64,000 bases of DNA from contig CAYPHA010000013.1 of assembly GCA_964410215.1 (NCBI GenBank), forward strand, positions 18,872-82,871. The letters are read 5' to 3'. The position numbers and the translations under genes are program-made. Within the stretch, counting starts at the first letter, position 1, and each line of letters opens with the position of its first letter. Source of the stretch: CAYPHA01 sp964410215 (lineage in GTDB: Bacteria; Calditrichota; Calditrichia; Calditrichales; CAYPHA01). The notes under the pieces are model-generated. The model saw nothing but the letters and a program-made list of their open reading frames with translations, was not told the DNA's origin and did no database searches. Below, in pieces: positions 1-8,274 of this stretch.

Positions 1-1
1 T

Positions 2-631
2 GACCTGTCTTTCTATAAAACCGATTTGCTTATCACCGTCGTGGATCCCCACAGGCCCGGTGATGAACTGTACTATTATCCCGGAGAGGCCAATCTGCGA
101 GCCGCCGATGTTGTGATCATCAACAAGATGGATACAGCCGATTCTGAAGATATTCTGACCGTTCGCGATAATATCCATGAAGTCAACCCGGATGCTGTCG
201 TGATCGACGGTGTTTCGCCCATCTTTGTTGAAGAATACGAAAAAATCAAGAATAAACGGGTTCTTGTCGTGGAAGACGGCCCGACCCTTACACATGGAGA
301 GATGACTTACGGAGCAGGCGTTGTGGCGGCCGAAAAATTTGGCGCGGCGGCGCTGGTCGATCCAAGACCCTATACGGTCGGAACGATTTCAGAAACATTC
401 GAAAAGTACCCCGAGATCGGCGAACTTCTGCCTGCCATGGGGTATGGCGATCAACAGATACGCGATCTCGAGGAAACGATCAATAAGACCGATTGTGACC
501 TGGTCATCATCGGTACGCCGATTGATCTTCGAAAACTGATCAATATAAACAAACCGGCCCTGCGGGTGACGTATGAATTGCAGGAAATCGGCAAACCTGA
601 TCTGAAAGATGTTTTGAAAAATCTACTCTAA
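2..631 (+). CDS. Cyclic 2,3-diphosphoglycerate synthase-like GTPase, 5' partial
   Basis: The reading frame is already open at the window's left edge (DLSFYKTDLLITVVDPHRPG), so the start codon and the nucleotide-binding N-terminus lie outside. About 209 C-terminal residues are present. The segment with VVDPHRPG, a YYPGEANLR stretch and a G4-like NKMD motif matches predicted GTPases of the COG2403 / archaeal cyclic 2,3-diphosphoglycerate synthetase type. In archaea that enzyme cyclises 2,3-bisphosphoglycerate using ATP; the bacterial relatives have no role I can name with certainty. It lies 81 bp upstream of carbamate kinase with a strong hairpin between, so the two may be co-regulated. Family assignment is fairly secure, substrate is not. 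Confidence 0.75.
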   Translation, partial: DLSFYKTDLLITVVDPHRPGDELYYYPGEANLRAADVVIINKMDTADSEDILTVRDNIHEVNPDAVVIDGVSPIFVEEYEKIKNKRVLVVEDGPTLTHGEMTYGAGVVAAEKFGAAALVDPRPYTVGTISETFEKYPEIGELLPAMGYGDQQIRDLEETINKTDCDLVIIGTPIDLRKLININKPALRVTYELQEIGKPDLKDVLKNLL

Positions 632-659
632 ACGATCGTGATGTAAAATGTCGTCTGCT

Positions 660-700
660 GAGTTCCCGGAAATATAACCGGGAACTCTTTCTTTTTTTCT
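660..700 (+). terminator. Rho-independent terminator
   Basis: A perfect 10-bp inverted repeat (GAGTTCCCGG at 660-669, CCGGGAACTC at 678-687) with an 8-nt loop is followed by a T-rich tail. It ends directly before the GAGGAA ribosome-binding site of the carbamate kinase gene, leaving no room for a promoter. It therefore may act as an attenuator between the two genes as well as an end point for the first. Confidence 0.85.
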
Positions 701-712
701 GAGGAAAGTCTG

Positions 713-1654
713 ATGAGAAAAAAAGTTGTTGTCGCCCTTGGAGGCAACGCCATTACCCGTGAATTTGAGGAAGGGGATATTGCACAGCAATTTGAGAATA
801 CCCGTCGCAGTCTCACCAGCGTCATTGAGCTCATAAAACAGGATTATAATATCGTGCTCACGCATGGTAACGGGCCGCAGGTCGGAAATGCCCTGATTCG
901 TGTCGAAGAAACACGCCACCGCGTACCGCCCCTGCCGCTGGGTGTGATTGTCGCCGATCTTCAGGGGGGCATGGGATATATGATCGAACAATGTCTGCAG
1001 AACAAACTGCATGACCGCGGAATTCGCAAAAAAGTGACCACTGTAATAACACAGGTGCTTGTCGATCCTGATGACCCCTCGGTTCTTAATCCGACGAAAT
1101 TTGTCGGTCCGTTTTACAAACCGGATCAGGTTGCGGAACTCGAGAAAGAACGGGGATACATTATAAAAGAGGACCGGGGGCGCGGATATCGCCGGGTTGT
1201 CGCCTCACCTGTACCCACGGGTATCGTTGAATCGGACATTATCCGTTCTCTTGTCGACCAGGGAATCATCGTCATCGCTGCGGGGGGCGGCGGAATCCCG
1301 GTGTATTATGACCACCGTGGCTGGCTGGAAGGAATTGACGGCGTTATTGACAAGGATCTTGCTTCTGCCGTCCTGGCCCGTGAAATCAGGGCGGAGCGTC
1401 TGATTATATTAACCGGCGTCGACCGGGTCGCTCTGCATTTTGGCACAGATGCGCAAAAAGACCTGGAACGCCTCTCCATAGAAGAAGCACAGTTTTTCCT
1501 GGATCAGGGTGAGTTCCCGAAGGGCAGTATGGGGCCAAAAATTCAGGCGGCGATCAACTTTATAAATGACGGCGGAAAGGATGTCATCATTACATCTATC
1601 GACAAGGCCGTACGCGCTCTTAAAGGCGAAGACGGCACAGTGATAACACGATGA
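713..1654 (+). CDS. arcC: Carbamate kinase
   Basis: Amino acid kinase family enzyme of 313 residues, the usual size. It interconverts carbamoyl phosphate plus ADP with carbamate plus ATP. Visible family features are the N-terminal VVVALGGNA, the LTHGNGPQVGN loop, the AAGGGGIPV segment and the C-terminal FPKGSMGPKIQAA. The ATG at 713 has GAGGAA 7 bases upstream. No arginine deiminase or ornithine carbamoyltransferase gene lies nearby, so the source of carbamoyl phosphate is not shown here. The only close partner is the upstream GTPase-like gene, separated by a hairpin terminator. Confidence 0.93.
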   Translation: MRKKVVVALGGNAITREFEEGDIAQQFENTRRSLTSVIELIKQDYNIVLTHGNGPQVGNALIRVEETRHRVPPLPLGVIVADLQGGMGYMIEQCLQNKLHDRGIRKKVTTVITQVLVDPDDPSVLNPTKFVGPFYKPDQVAELEKERGYIIKEDRGRGYRRVVASPVPTGIVESDIIRSLVDQGIIVIAAGGGGIPVYYDHRGWLEGIDGVIDKDLASAVLAREIRAERLIILTGVDRVALHFGTDAQKDLERLSIEEAQFFLDQGEFPKGSMGPKIQAAINFINDGGKDVIITSIDKAVRALKGEDGTVITR

Positions 1655-1683
1655 TAATCCTCAAACAGGCAGTGTGTTTTTAA

Positions 1684-1712
1684 TTTACATGATTCAGTAT
1701 TATCCTTATATT
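1684..1712 (+). promoter_or_regulatory. Putative sigma-70-type promoter of sucCD
   Basis: TTTACA (1684-1689), a 17-base spacer and TATATT (1707-1712) match the -35/-10 consensus at 5 of 6 positions each. The predicted start point, near 1719, falls inside a 14-bp palindrome, 45 bases before the sucC ATG. This is sequence inference only. Confidence 0.5.
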
Positions 1713-1726
1713 ATCGAATATTCGAT
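1713..1726. promoter_or_regulatory. 14-bp palindrome at the sucC start point, candidate operator
   Basis: ATCGAATATTCGAT is a perfect palindrome placed immediately after the predicted -10 box and over the predicted +1 of sucC. That is a position where a dimeric repressor would block initiation. No cognate regulator gene is adjacent. Confidence 0.4.
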
Positions 1727-1763
1727 GTACCCAGGTAGTAGTTTGCCATTTTAGGAGATGTAG

Positions 1764-2927
1764 ATGAAGATACATGAGTATCAGGCCAAGGCTATTCTGA
1801 AAAAATACAATGTTCCGGTACCGGAAGGCTATGTTGCATTTTCTGTTGAAGAAGCCGTTGAAAATGCCGCAAAATTACCGACGGAAATCAGTGTTGTCAA
1901 AGCGCAGATTCATGCCGGCGGCCGGGGGAAAGGCGGCGGCGTTAAAATTGCCCGAAATACAAATGAAGTCAAAGATTATGCCCGTACGATTCTTGGAATG
2001 AATCTGGTAACCCATCAAACCGGTCCCGAGGGAAAAGAAGTAAAAAAACTCCTGATCGAACAAGGTGTCGATATAGAAACTGAATTGTATCTGGGAATTG
2101 TTCTGGATCGTTCCACGTCGCAGTTTGTTATTATGGCGAGCACGGAAGGCGGGGTTGAAATTGAAAAAGTAGCTGCAGAAACCCCTGATAAAATTCTCAA
2201 AGAATGGGTGGATCCGTCTGTAGGTATCCTGCCGTACCAAGCCAGGCGGCTGGCCTTCGGCCTCGGCCTGAAAGACAAACAGGTCGGTAATGCCGTTAAA
2301 TTTATCATGGCTTTGTACAATGCTTTTGTGCAGAATGACTGTTCTCTGGCCGAGATCAACCCGCTTGTTGTAACGAAGGACGGCCGGGTTATGGCACTGG
2401 ATGCTAAAATCAATTTTGATGACAGTGCCATGTACCGTCACCCGGATCTGACGGAACTGCGCGATCTCGATGAAGAGGAGCCGTTGGAGGTCGAAGCTTC
2501 AAAATATGGTCTGAACTATATCAAGCTCGACGGCAATGTGGGCTGCATGGTAAACGGTGCCGGACTGGCCATGGCCACCATGGATATCATCAAACTCGCG
2601 GGTGGCGAGCCGGCAAATTTCCTCGATGTCGGCGGCGGCGCTAATGTCGATACTGTCCGTAACGGATTTAAAATCATTCTCGGGGATCCGCATGTCAAGG
2701 CGATCCTGATAAATATATTCGGTGGTATTGTCCGTTGTGACCGCGTAGCCCAGGGCGTCATTGAAGCCGTAAAATCCATTGAGGTCAATGTTCCGATCGT
2801 TATCCGCCTGGAAGGCACCAATGCCGAAGAAGCAGGCGTGATGCTCAGGGAATCCGGTCTTGATTTTACCGTTGCCGGCGACCTGGAGGATGCCGCTGAA
2901 AAAGTTGTAACGGTTTTAAACAATTAA
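1764..2927 (+). CDS. sucC: Succinyl-CoA synthetase (ADP-forming) beta subunit
   Basis: 387 residues, standard length. It has an N-terminal ATP-grasp fold opening with MKIHEYQAKAILKKYNVPVP, the glycine-rich AGGRGKGGGVK loop, and a C-terminal ligase domain containing DVGGGAN and NIFGGIVRCD. With the alpha subunit it converts succinyl-CoA, nucleoside diphosphate and phosphate to succinate, CoA and triphosphate, the substrate-level phosphorylation step of the TCA cycle. The ATG at 1764 follows AGGAGAT. It is the first gene of a likely sucC-sucD-ndk unit with its own promoter and palindrome. Confidence 0.97.
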   Translation: MKIHEYQAKAILKKYNVPVPEGYVAFSVEEAVENAAKLPTEISVVKAQIHAGGRGKGGGVKIARNTNEVKDYARTILGMNLVTHQTGPEGKEVKKLLIEQGVDIETELYLGIVLDRSTSQFVIMASTEGGVEIEKVAAETPDKILKEWVDPSVGILPYQARRLAFGLGLKDKQVGNAVKFIMALYNAFVQNDCSLAEINPLVVTKDGRVMALDAKINFDDSAMYRHPDLTELRDLDEEEPLEVEASKYGLNYIKLDGNVGCMVNGAGLAMATMDIIKLAGGEPANFLDVGGGANVDTVRNGFKIILGDPHVKAILINIFGGIVRCDRVAQGVIEAVKSIEVNVPIVIRLEGTNAEEAGVMLRESGLDFTVAGDLEDAAEKVVTVLNN

Positions 2928-2972
2928 CCGGTTTATTCATTAAGTCGAAATGGATCATGGAGAAGCGAAGCG

Positions 2973-3842
2973 ATGAGTATTCTTTTAACTGAACATACAA
3001 AAATTCTGGTACAGGGTATAACCGGTTCCGAAGGGTCCTTCCATACACGGCAGATGATGGAGTATGGAACCCGCATCGTCGCGGGTGTAACGCCGGGTAA
3101 AGGGGGACAGCGGTTCGATGATCATGTACCTGTTTTTGACACGGTTTCCCGGGCGGTTAAGGAGACGGGAGCGAATGCTTCGGTTATATTTGTTCCTCCT
3201 GCATTCGCGATGGATGCAATTCTGGAATCCGCAGATGCCGGTTTGGGACTGATTGTCTGTATTACGGAGGGGATACCGGCGGTGGATATGGTTCAGGTCT
3301 ATAACAAAATAAAAAACCAGGATGTCCATCTGGTCGGTCCGAACTGTCCCGGTGTCATTTCACCCGGCATCGGCAAAATGGGTATTATGCCCGGATTTAT
3401 CCACAAACAGGGTCATGTCGGCGTGATCAGCCGCAGTGGTACACTGACATACGAGGCTGTCGGGCAGCTTACCGAGCTGGGTATTGGACAGTCGACGTGT
3501 ATCGGTATCGGGGGTGACCCGGTTATAGGGACCCGTTTTATCGATGCGCTTGAACTTTTCAATGAGGATCCCGGTACCCGCGCCGTAGTGATGATTGGTG
3601 AGATCGGCGGCACGGCTGAAGAAGAAGCCGCGGAATGGATCCGGGAACATTTCACAAAACCCGTGGTTAGTTTCATTGCCGGGCAGACTGCGCCTCCGGG
3701 AAGACGGATGGGGCATGCCGGTGCGATTATCAGCGGCGGTAAAGGTACCGCTATAGAGAAAATGGCGGCATTAGAAGCCGCCGGAATTAAGGTATGTAAA
3801 AGTCCTGCCGAAATAGGAGTTCTTACGGAATCAGTATTATGA
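2973..3842 (+). CDS. sucD: Succinyl-CoA synthetase alpha subunit
   Basis: 289 residues. The CoA-binding Rossmann domain starts ILVQGITGSEGSFH. The phosphohistidine loop is visible as GHAGAIISGGKGTA, and the NCPGVISPG and SRSGTLTYE segments are typical. It forms the heterodimer with SucC and carries the phosphorylated histidine intermediate. The gene lies 45 bp after sucC and 10 bp before ndk, so the three probably share a transcript. Next to ndk this is a sensible pairing, since SCS and nucleoside diphosphate kinase share nucleotide pools. Confidence 0.97.
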   Translation: MSILLTEHTKILVQGITGSEGSFHTRQMMEYGTRIVAGVTPGKGGQRFDDHVPVFDTVSRAVKETGANASVIFVPPAFAMDAILESADAGLGLIVCITEGIPAVDMVQVYNKIKNQDVHLVGPNCPGVISPGIGKMGIMPGFIHKQGHVGVISRSGTLTYEAVGQLTELGIGQSTCIGIGGDPVIGTRFIDALELFNEDPGTRAVVMIGEIGGTAEEEAAEWIREHFTKPVVSFIAGQTAPPGRRMGHAGAIISGGKGTAIEKMAALEAAGIKVCKSPAEIGVLTESVL

Positions 3843-3852
3843 AGGAGTTATC

Positions 3853-4281
3853 GTGAAAGAAAGAACATTGGCGATCATTAAACCGGATATCATCCAGCAG
3901 AATCTGACAGGCCAGGTCATCGATCATCTGTTGAGTAACGGTTTTGAGATAGCGGCAATGAAAATGGTTAAACTGACACCTGCAGCGGCGGGCGCGTTTT
4001 ACGCCGTGCATGAAGGAAAACCGTTCTATGAAGGATTAATCGCCTTCATGACCGAGAGCCGGGTTGTCGCACTGGCACTGGATAAAGAGGATGCCGTTAA
4101 AGAACTCAGAACAGTTGTGGGAGCCACGGATCCGGCGGAAGCTGACCAGGGGACAATACGTAAGCTCTATGGGACCGACAAAGGCAGAAATGCGATTCAC
4201 GCATCGGATTCACAGGAAAATGCCGAACTGGAGCTGAGTTTCTTTTTCTCCCGCAAAGAACTGATTGAGAATACGATTTAA
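3853..4281 (+). CDS. ndk: Nucleoside diphosphate kinase
   Basis: 142 residues, standard length. It starts at GTG 3853 with AAGGAG just upstream. ERTLAIIKPD near the N-terminus and RNAIHASDS with the phospho-accepting histidine are the family signatures; the usual HGSDS reads HASDS here. It transfers the terminal phosphate between nucleoside triphosphates and diphosphates. It closes the sucCD-ndk unit and is followed at once by a terminator. Confidence 0.96.
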   Translation: MKERTLAIIKPDIIQQNLTGQVIDHLLSNGFEIAAMKMVKLTPAAAGAFYAVHEGKPFYEGLIAFMTESRVVALALDKEDAVKELRTVVGATDPAEADQGTIRKLYGTDKGRNAIHASDSQENAELELSFFFSRKELIENTI

Positions 4282-4305
4282 AGCGCTTTTGGAGCGCTTT
4301 TTTTT
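4280..4305 (+). terminator. Rho-independent terminator after ndk
   Basis: AAAGCGCT (4280-4287) and AGCGCTTT (4293-4300) form a perfect 8-bp stem with a 5-nt loop and a run of T. The stem begins inside the ndk stop codon. The next gene's ribosome-binding site starts only 7 bases later, so transcription of that gene must read through or start within ndk. Confidence 0.85.
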
Positions 4306-4323
4306 ATACACCAGGAGGTAAAA

Positions 4324-5247
4324 ATGGTGGATAAGGACAATGTAATGGATATCGAAATTCTGCGGCAAACCGAATTTGCCACAGACGATACTGTTGACCT
4401 TTTGAAAAAAGTGGTGGTTTTCGGTGCCGGGACGATGGGAAGGGGTATCTCGCAACTGGTCGCATCGAAAGGTATGGATGTCGTGCTCATCGAACGCGAT
4501 AAAAAGAGTGCAGATGAGGGTGTCAGTGAACTGGAAAAAACGATCGATTCGGAAATAGCCCGCTGGACGATGACGGAAAGTGAAAAACGGGCCATTCTAA
4601 GCAGGGTTGTCGTCTCCCATAAAATTGAGGATGCCATCCACGGAGATGTCGTGATCGAAGCTATCCAGGAAAACCTGGAGGCGAAGCGCAATCTGCTGCG
4701 TAAGATTGATGAAATTTGTGAGCCGGAAACGATTATCATAACCAATACATCCGCACTGAGTATAACAGAAATTGCGTCGGTTACCAATCGGCAGGAGCGC
4801 GTGATCGGTATGCATTTCCTGAATCCGGTACCCAAAATTCCGCTTGTGGAAATTGTACGCGGATTGAAGACATCGGATGAAACGTATAATTTTATTAAAA
4901 ACTTTGCAGAAATGCTCGATAAGACCGCTGTGGAGGTGTTTGAATATCCCGGTTATATCACAACGCGGGTGATTGTACCGATGATAAACGAAGCCATACA
5001 CATTCTTATGGAAGGTGTGGCATCGGCCGAACACATCGACACGGCTGTTAAGCTGGGTTACAATTTCCCCAAAGGTCCTCTCGCACTGGCGGACCTCATC
5101 GGGCTGGATGAGCTGATGAACTGGATGGAGACCCTGTTCCGCGAACTGGGTGATACCAAATACCGTCCCTGTCCCTTACTCAGAAAGCTGGTCCGGGCCG
5201 GACACCTTGGACGAAAAACCGGAAAAGGTTTTTTTGAATATCAATAA
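4324..5247 (+). CDS. 3-hydroxybutyryl-CoA (3-hydroxyacyl-CoA) dehydrogenase
   Basis: 307 residues. An NAD-binding Rossmann domain begins about residue 30 with VVFGAGTMGRG, and the catalytic histidine lies in GMHFLNPVPKIPLVE. The C-terminal helical domain ends in GRKTGKGFFEY. It oxidises 3-hydroxyacyl-CoA to 3-ketoacyl-CoA, or reduces acetoacetyl-CoA in fermentation. The start at 4324 is supported by AGGAGG eight bases upstream; this gives an acidic extension of roughly 28 residues before the Rossmann fold, longer than usual. No thiolase or crotonase gene is adjacent. Acetate kinase follows 18 bp downstream. Confidence 0.9.
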   Translation: MVDKDNVMDIEILRQTEFATDDTVDLLKKVVVFGAGTMGRGISQLVASKGMDVVLIERDKKSADEGVSELEKTIDSEIARWTMTESEKRAILSRVVVSHKIEDAIHGDVVIEAIQENLEAKRNLLRKIDEICEPETIIITNTSALSITEIASVTNRQERVIGMHFLNPVPKIPLVEIVRGLKTSDETYNFIKNFAEMLDKTAVEVFEYPGYITTRVIVPMINEAIHILMEGVASAEHIDTAVKLGYNFPKGPLALADLIGLDELMNWMETLFRELGDTKYRPCPLLRKLVRAGHLGRKTGKGFFEYQ

Positions 5248-5265
5248 ATATGCAGGATACCAAAC

Positions 5266-6468
5266 ATGATTGTAATGGTTTTAAATACGGGAAGTTCTTC
5301 CGTCAAATATCAGGTCATAAACCCCGAAGTAGAAAAAGTGCTGGCTAAAGGGGTTGTCGAACGCATCGGCATGTCCGGTGCCATTCTCACACATAAACCG
5401 TTTGACCGCGACGAGGTCCGTTTATCCGGGGATATTTTTGACCATAAGATGGCTATAGAGTATGTACTGAGCATCTTACTGAGCAAGAATCACGGTGTGA
5501 TATCAAAACGGGATGAAATCGATGCGGTCGGTCACCGTGTTGTGCATGGCGGGGAGGTGTTCAGCGATTCGGTTCTGATTAATGAAGACGTGATTCGGGA
5601 AATGCGCCGATGTATTGATTACGCGCCCCTTCATAATCCCCCGAACATCAAGGGTATCGATGCTGCAAAGCAGCTCCTCCCGCATGTACCGCATATCGGG
5701 GTTTTTGATACGGCCTTTCACCAGACCATGCCGCCCCATGCCTACCTGTATGGTTTACCCTATGAATTATACAAGCGTCACCGGATTCGCCGCTATGGCT
5801 TTCACGGCACTTCCCACCGTTATGTGTCGGAACGTGCCGCACGTATGGTTAAGACCGACATGAGCAAGCTTAAAATGATCACCTGTCACCTTGGTAACGG
5901 TTGTTCTGCCGCTGCGATCAGGGAAGGGCATTCGATCGATACATCGATGGGTTTCACACCGCTGGAGGGTCTGCTGATGGGCACCCGCAGCGGTGACATG
6001 GATCCGGCCATCATTCTCCAGATCATGAACAAGGAAGAAATGAACATGAATGATGCGACGACGATGCTGAACAAACACAGCGGATTAAAAGGCGTAAGCG
6101 GTGTCAGCAGTGATATGCGCGAGATAGAAGATGAATATGATACCAATGAACGTTCGAAGCTGGCCCATGACCTGTTTACCTATCGTCTGAAAAAATATAT
6201 CGGGTCGTATGCCGCCGCCATGGAAGGACTCGATACGCTTGTTTTTACAGGCGGGATCGGTGAAAATTCGTCCCTGGTTCGTAAAAATTCACTCAACGGA
6301 CTGGCGTTTATCGGTATTGAACTGGATCAGGAGAAAAATGAACAGCCAACGCGCGGTGAGCGTATCATAAGCAGCGATACATCCCGGGTGAAAATACTGG
6401 TAATTCCGACAAATGAAGAACTCGTTATCGCTATGGATACAATGAAAATCGTCAAAGAGATGTCTTGA
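5266..6468 (+). CDS. ackA: Acetate kinase
   Basis: 400 residues, standard length. Conserved blocks are all present: NTGSSSVKYQV at the N-terminus, GHRVVHGGE, FDTAFHQTMP, GFHGTSHRYV, the phosphate loop CHLGNGCS, GTRSGDMDP and FTGGIGENS. It interconverts acetyl phosphate plus ADP with acetate plus ATP. No phosphotransacetylase gene is in the window. Close spacing to the upstream hydroxyacyl-CoA dehydrogenase suggests co-transcription. Confidence 0.97.
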   Translation: MIVMVLNTGSSSVKYQVINPEVEKVLAKGVVERIGMSGAILTHKPFDRDEVRLSGDIFDHKMAIEYVLSILLSKNHGVISKRDEIDAVGHRVVHGGEVFSDSVLINEDVIREMRRCIDYAPLHNPPNIKGIDAAKQLLPHVPHIGVFDTAFHQTMPPHAYLYGLPYELYKRHRIRRYGFHGTSHRYVSERAARMVKTDMSKLKMITCHLGNGCSAAAIREGHSIDTSMGFTPLEGLLMGTRSGDMDPAIILQIMNKEEMNMNDATTMLNKHSGLKGVSGVSSDMREIEDEYDTNERSKLAHDLFTYRLKKYIGSYAAAMEGLDTLVFTGGIGENSSLVRKNSLNGLAFIGIELDQEKNEQPTRGERIISSDTSRVKILVIPTNEELVIAMDTMKIVKEMS

Positions 6469-6509
6469 ATTCCGGAAAAAACCGGCAGACCGTATCATTA
6501 AATAATTTA

Positions 6510-6538
6510 TTGAAAATCAATCCTACTTTATTTATATT
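6510..6538 (+). promoter_or_regulatory. Promoter of the yceD-rpmF-plsX-fab operon, nearly leaderless
   Basis: TTGAAA (6510-6515), a 17-base spacer and TATATT (6533-6538) match consensus at 5 of 6 bases each. The expected start point near 6545 lies only about 5 bases before the ATG at 6550, and no Shine-Dalgarno sequence is present there. The transcript would be effectively leaderless. Confidence 0.55.
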
Positions 6539-6549
6539 ACGCGTTTCTA

Positions 6550-7044
6550 ATGAAAATTTTTATTCAGAGTTTAAAGCAGGGCATCAGTGAGGTCCGCGAA
6601 ACGATACAACCTGATTTTCTGCCGGAAGACGTGGCCGGATTTTACCCCGGCCCGCTTGATGTCCATGCGGTGATTGACAAATTTGAGCATGATATCCGGA
6701 TTAAAGTCGATTTCCGGACCGAAGCGGCTTATGAATGCGATCGCTGCCTCGATCATTTCCATCGCCAGGTGACCGGAAGTTTTCAACAGATCTACACACT
6801 GGGAAGTGATGATTTGTCAGATGATATTGAGATTCTCAAACTGGCATCGGATGCCAGGGAAATCGATATCTCACCATTACTCAGGGAAGCGGTATTGTTG
6901 AATCATCCCATTAAAATGCTCTGTGATCCGGAGTGTAAGGGAATATGTCCGAACTGCGGTGTGGATTTAAATAAAGAAGCGTGTCAGTGTTCGGGCGGAG
7001 GAACCGATCCGAGATGGGATGAGCTTAAAAAATTAATAAAGTAG
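6550..7044 (+). CDS. yceD: YceD/DUF177 family protein
   Basis: 164 residues. YceD family proteins are small, of uncertain function, and are typically encoded directly upstream of rpmF, as here. A CDRCLD motif lies mid-protein. A Cys-rich segment near the C-terminus (CDPECKGICPNCG, then CQC) is typical of the zinc-binding form. The ATG at 6550 lacks a ribosome-binding site and follows the predicted promoter almost immediately. It is the first gene of the fatty-acid cluster, 9 bp before rpmF. Confidence 0.85.
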   Translation: MKIFIQSLKQGISEVRETIQPDFLPEDVAGFYPGPLDVHAVIDKFEHDIRIKVDFRTEAAYECDRCLDHFHRQVTGSFQQIYTLGSDDLSDDIEILKLASDAREIDISPLLREAVLLNHPIKMLCDPECKGICPNCGVDLNKEACQCSGGGTDPRWDELKKLIK

Positions 7045-7053
7045 GAGATACAA

Positions 7054-7242
7054 ATGGCAAACCCGAAACGAAAGATATCCCGCTCCAAACGGGATAAACG
7101 CCGCGCGCAATGGATGAGCTCGCTCAAAGCACGGACACTCATGTCCTGTGACCATTGTGGCGAGCCGAAATTACCTCATCGTGCCTGCCCCAGTTGCGGT
7201 TATTATCATGGCCGCAATGTATTTATTCCAAAATCTGAATAG
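7054..7242 (+). CDS. rpmF: 50S ribosomal protein L32
   Basis: 62 residues, basic N-terminus MANPKRKISRSKRDKRRA. A zinc ribbon of the CxxC-x9-CxxC form is present (CDHC then CPSC), so this is the zinc-binding C+ version of L32. AGGAG lies upstream of the ATG. Its place between yceD and plsX is the classic order linking ribosome and lipid synthesis. Confidence 0.96.
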   Translation: MANPKRKISRSKRDKRRAQWMSSLKARTLMSCDHCGEPKLPHRACPSCGYYHGRNVFIPKSE

Positions 7243-7263
7243 TATTATTATCAGGTAAATTTA

Positions 7264-8274
7264 GTGCGTATTGCATTAGATGTTTTAGGTGGAGATCACG
7301 GGCCCCGCGCAACTGTCGAAGGGGCTTATTTATATATAAAAGAAAACCCGGCAGACGAAGTTGTTCTGGTGGGTGACCGTGATCTGATTCAACACCAGCT
7401 GAAGAACTATCCCGCCCAGTATCACGACAAGCTGACCATTGTCCATGCCCCTGAAAATATCGATATGAATGATTCACCGACGGACGCCGTCCGCAGGAAG
7501 AAAAATTCCTCGATGGTTGTGGGGCTTGATATGCACAGGCATGACGAAGTGGAAGCTTTCGTGAGCGCCGGTAACACCGGAGCGCAGATGGCCGGAAGCC
7601 TGATGAGTCTGAAACGAATCCCCGGTGTACGCCGCCCTGCGATTGGTACCTTTCTTCCAAGTGAAAAAGGGCTGGTTTTTATGATCGATGTCGGCGCAAA
7701 TGTCGACAGCCGTCCGATTAACCTGTTGCAATTCGCTATAATGGGTGATATCTTTGTCAGCGATGTTTTTAATGCTCAGGATCTGAAAGTCGGATTGCTG
7801 AGCATCGGAGAGGAAGAAAAAAAAGGCAATGAGCTGACTCTGAATGCCTTCGCCCTGTTGTCCAGGCATCTGCCGAATTTTCATGGAAACGTTGAAGGTA
7901 ATGATATTCTTAAGGGTAAAACCGATATCATTGTGTGTGACGGGTTTGTCGGAAATGTCCTTTTAAAAATGGCAGAAAGTATCATGGGCGTTCTGGTAAA
8001 AAGTATTAAACATTCTATCGGAAACAATCTTTTTACCAATCTCGGGGCGTTACTCGTAAAACCTGCCTTCTCTGAGATTAAACGATCATACAGTTACGAG
8101 GAATATGGCGGTGTACCGCTGCTTGGTGTCAACGGGATTTCCATCATTTGTCATGGCAGGTCGAGTGCACGGGCGATAAAGAATGCACTTAGAGTCGCAA
8201 AGAATATGGAACGCAAGCACGTGAATCAGCATATCGCAGAACGGTTAAAAGAAGAGGATCCTAAAGATGATTAA
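7264..8274 (+). CDS. plsX: Phosphate acyltransferase PlsX
   Basis: 336 residues. It begins RIALDVLGGDHGP and contains FVSAGNTGA and DVGANVDSRP, hallmarks of PlsX. It makes acyl phosphate from acyl-ACP, the first committed step of the PlsX/PlsY route; plsY is at 39.6 kb. The start is GTG at 7264 with a weak AGG 8 bases upstream. It overlaps fabH by 8 bases, implying translational coupling. Confidence 0.96.
   Translation: MRIALDVLGGDHGPRATVEGAYLYIKENPADEVVLVGDRDLIQHQLKNYPAQYHDKLTIVHAPENIDMNDSPTDAVRRKKNSSMVVGLDMHRHDEVEAFVSAGNTGAQMAGSLMSLKRIPGVRRPAIGTFLPSEKGLVFMIDVGANVDSRPINLLQFAIMGDIFVSDVFNAQDLKVGLLSIGEEEKKGNELTLNAFALLSRHLPNFHGNVEGNDILKGKTDIIVCDGFVGNVLLKMAESIMGVLVKSIKHSIGNNLFTNLGALLVKPAFSEIKRSYSYEEYGGVPLLGVNGISIICHGRSSARAIKNALRVAKNMERKHVNQHIAERLKEEDPKDD

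Noticed and set aside
6470..6500. CCGGAAAAAACCGG repeat after ackA as a terminator
   Set aside because: The stem is only 4 bp and has no T-tail.
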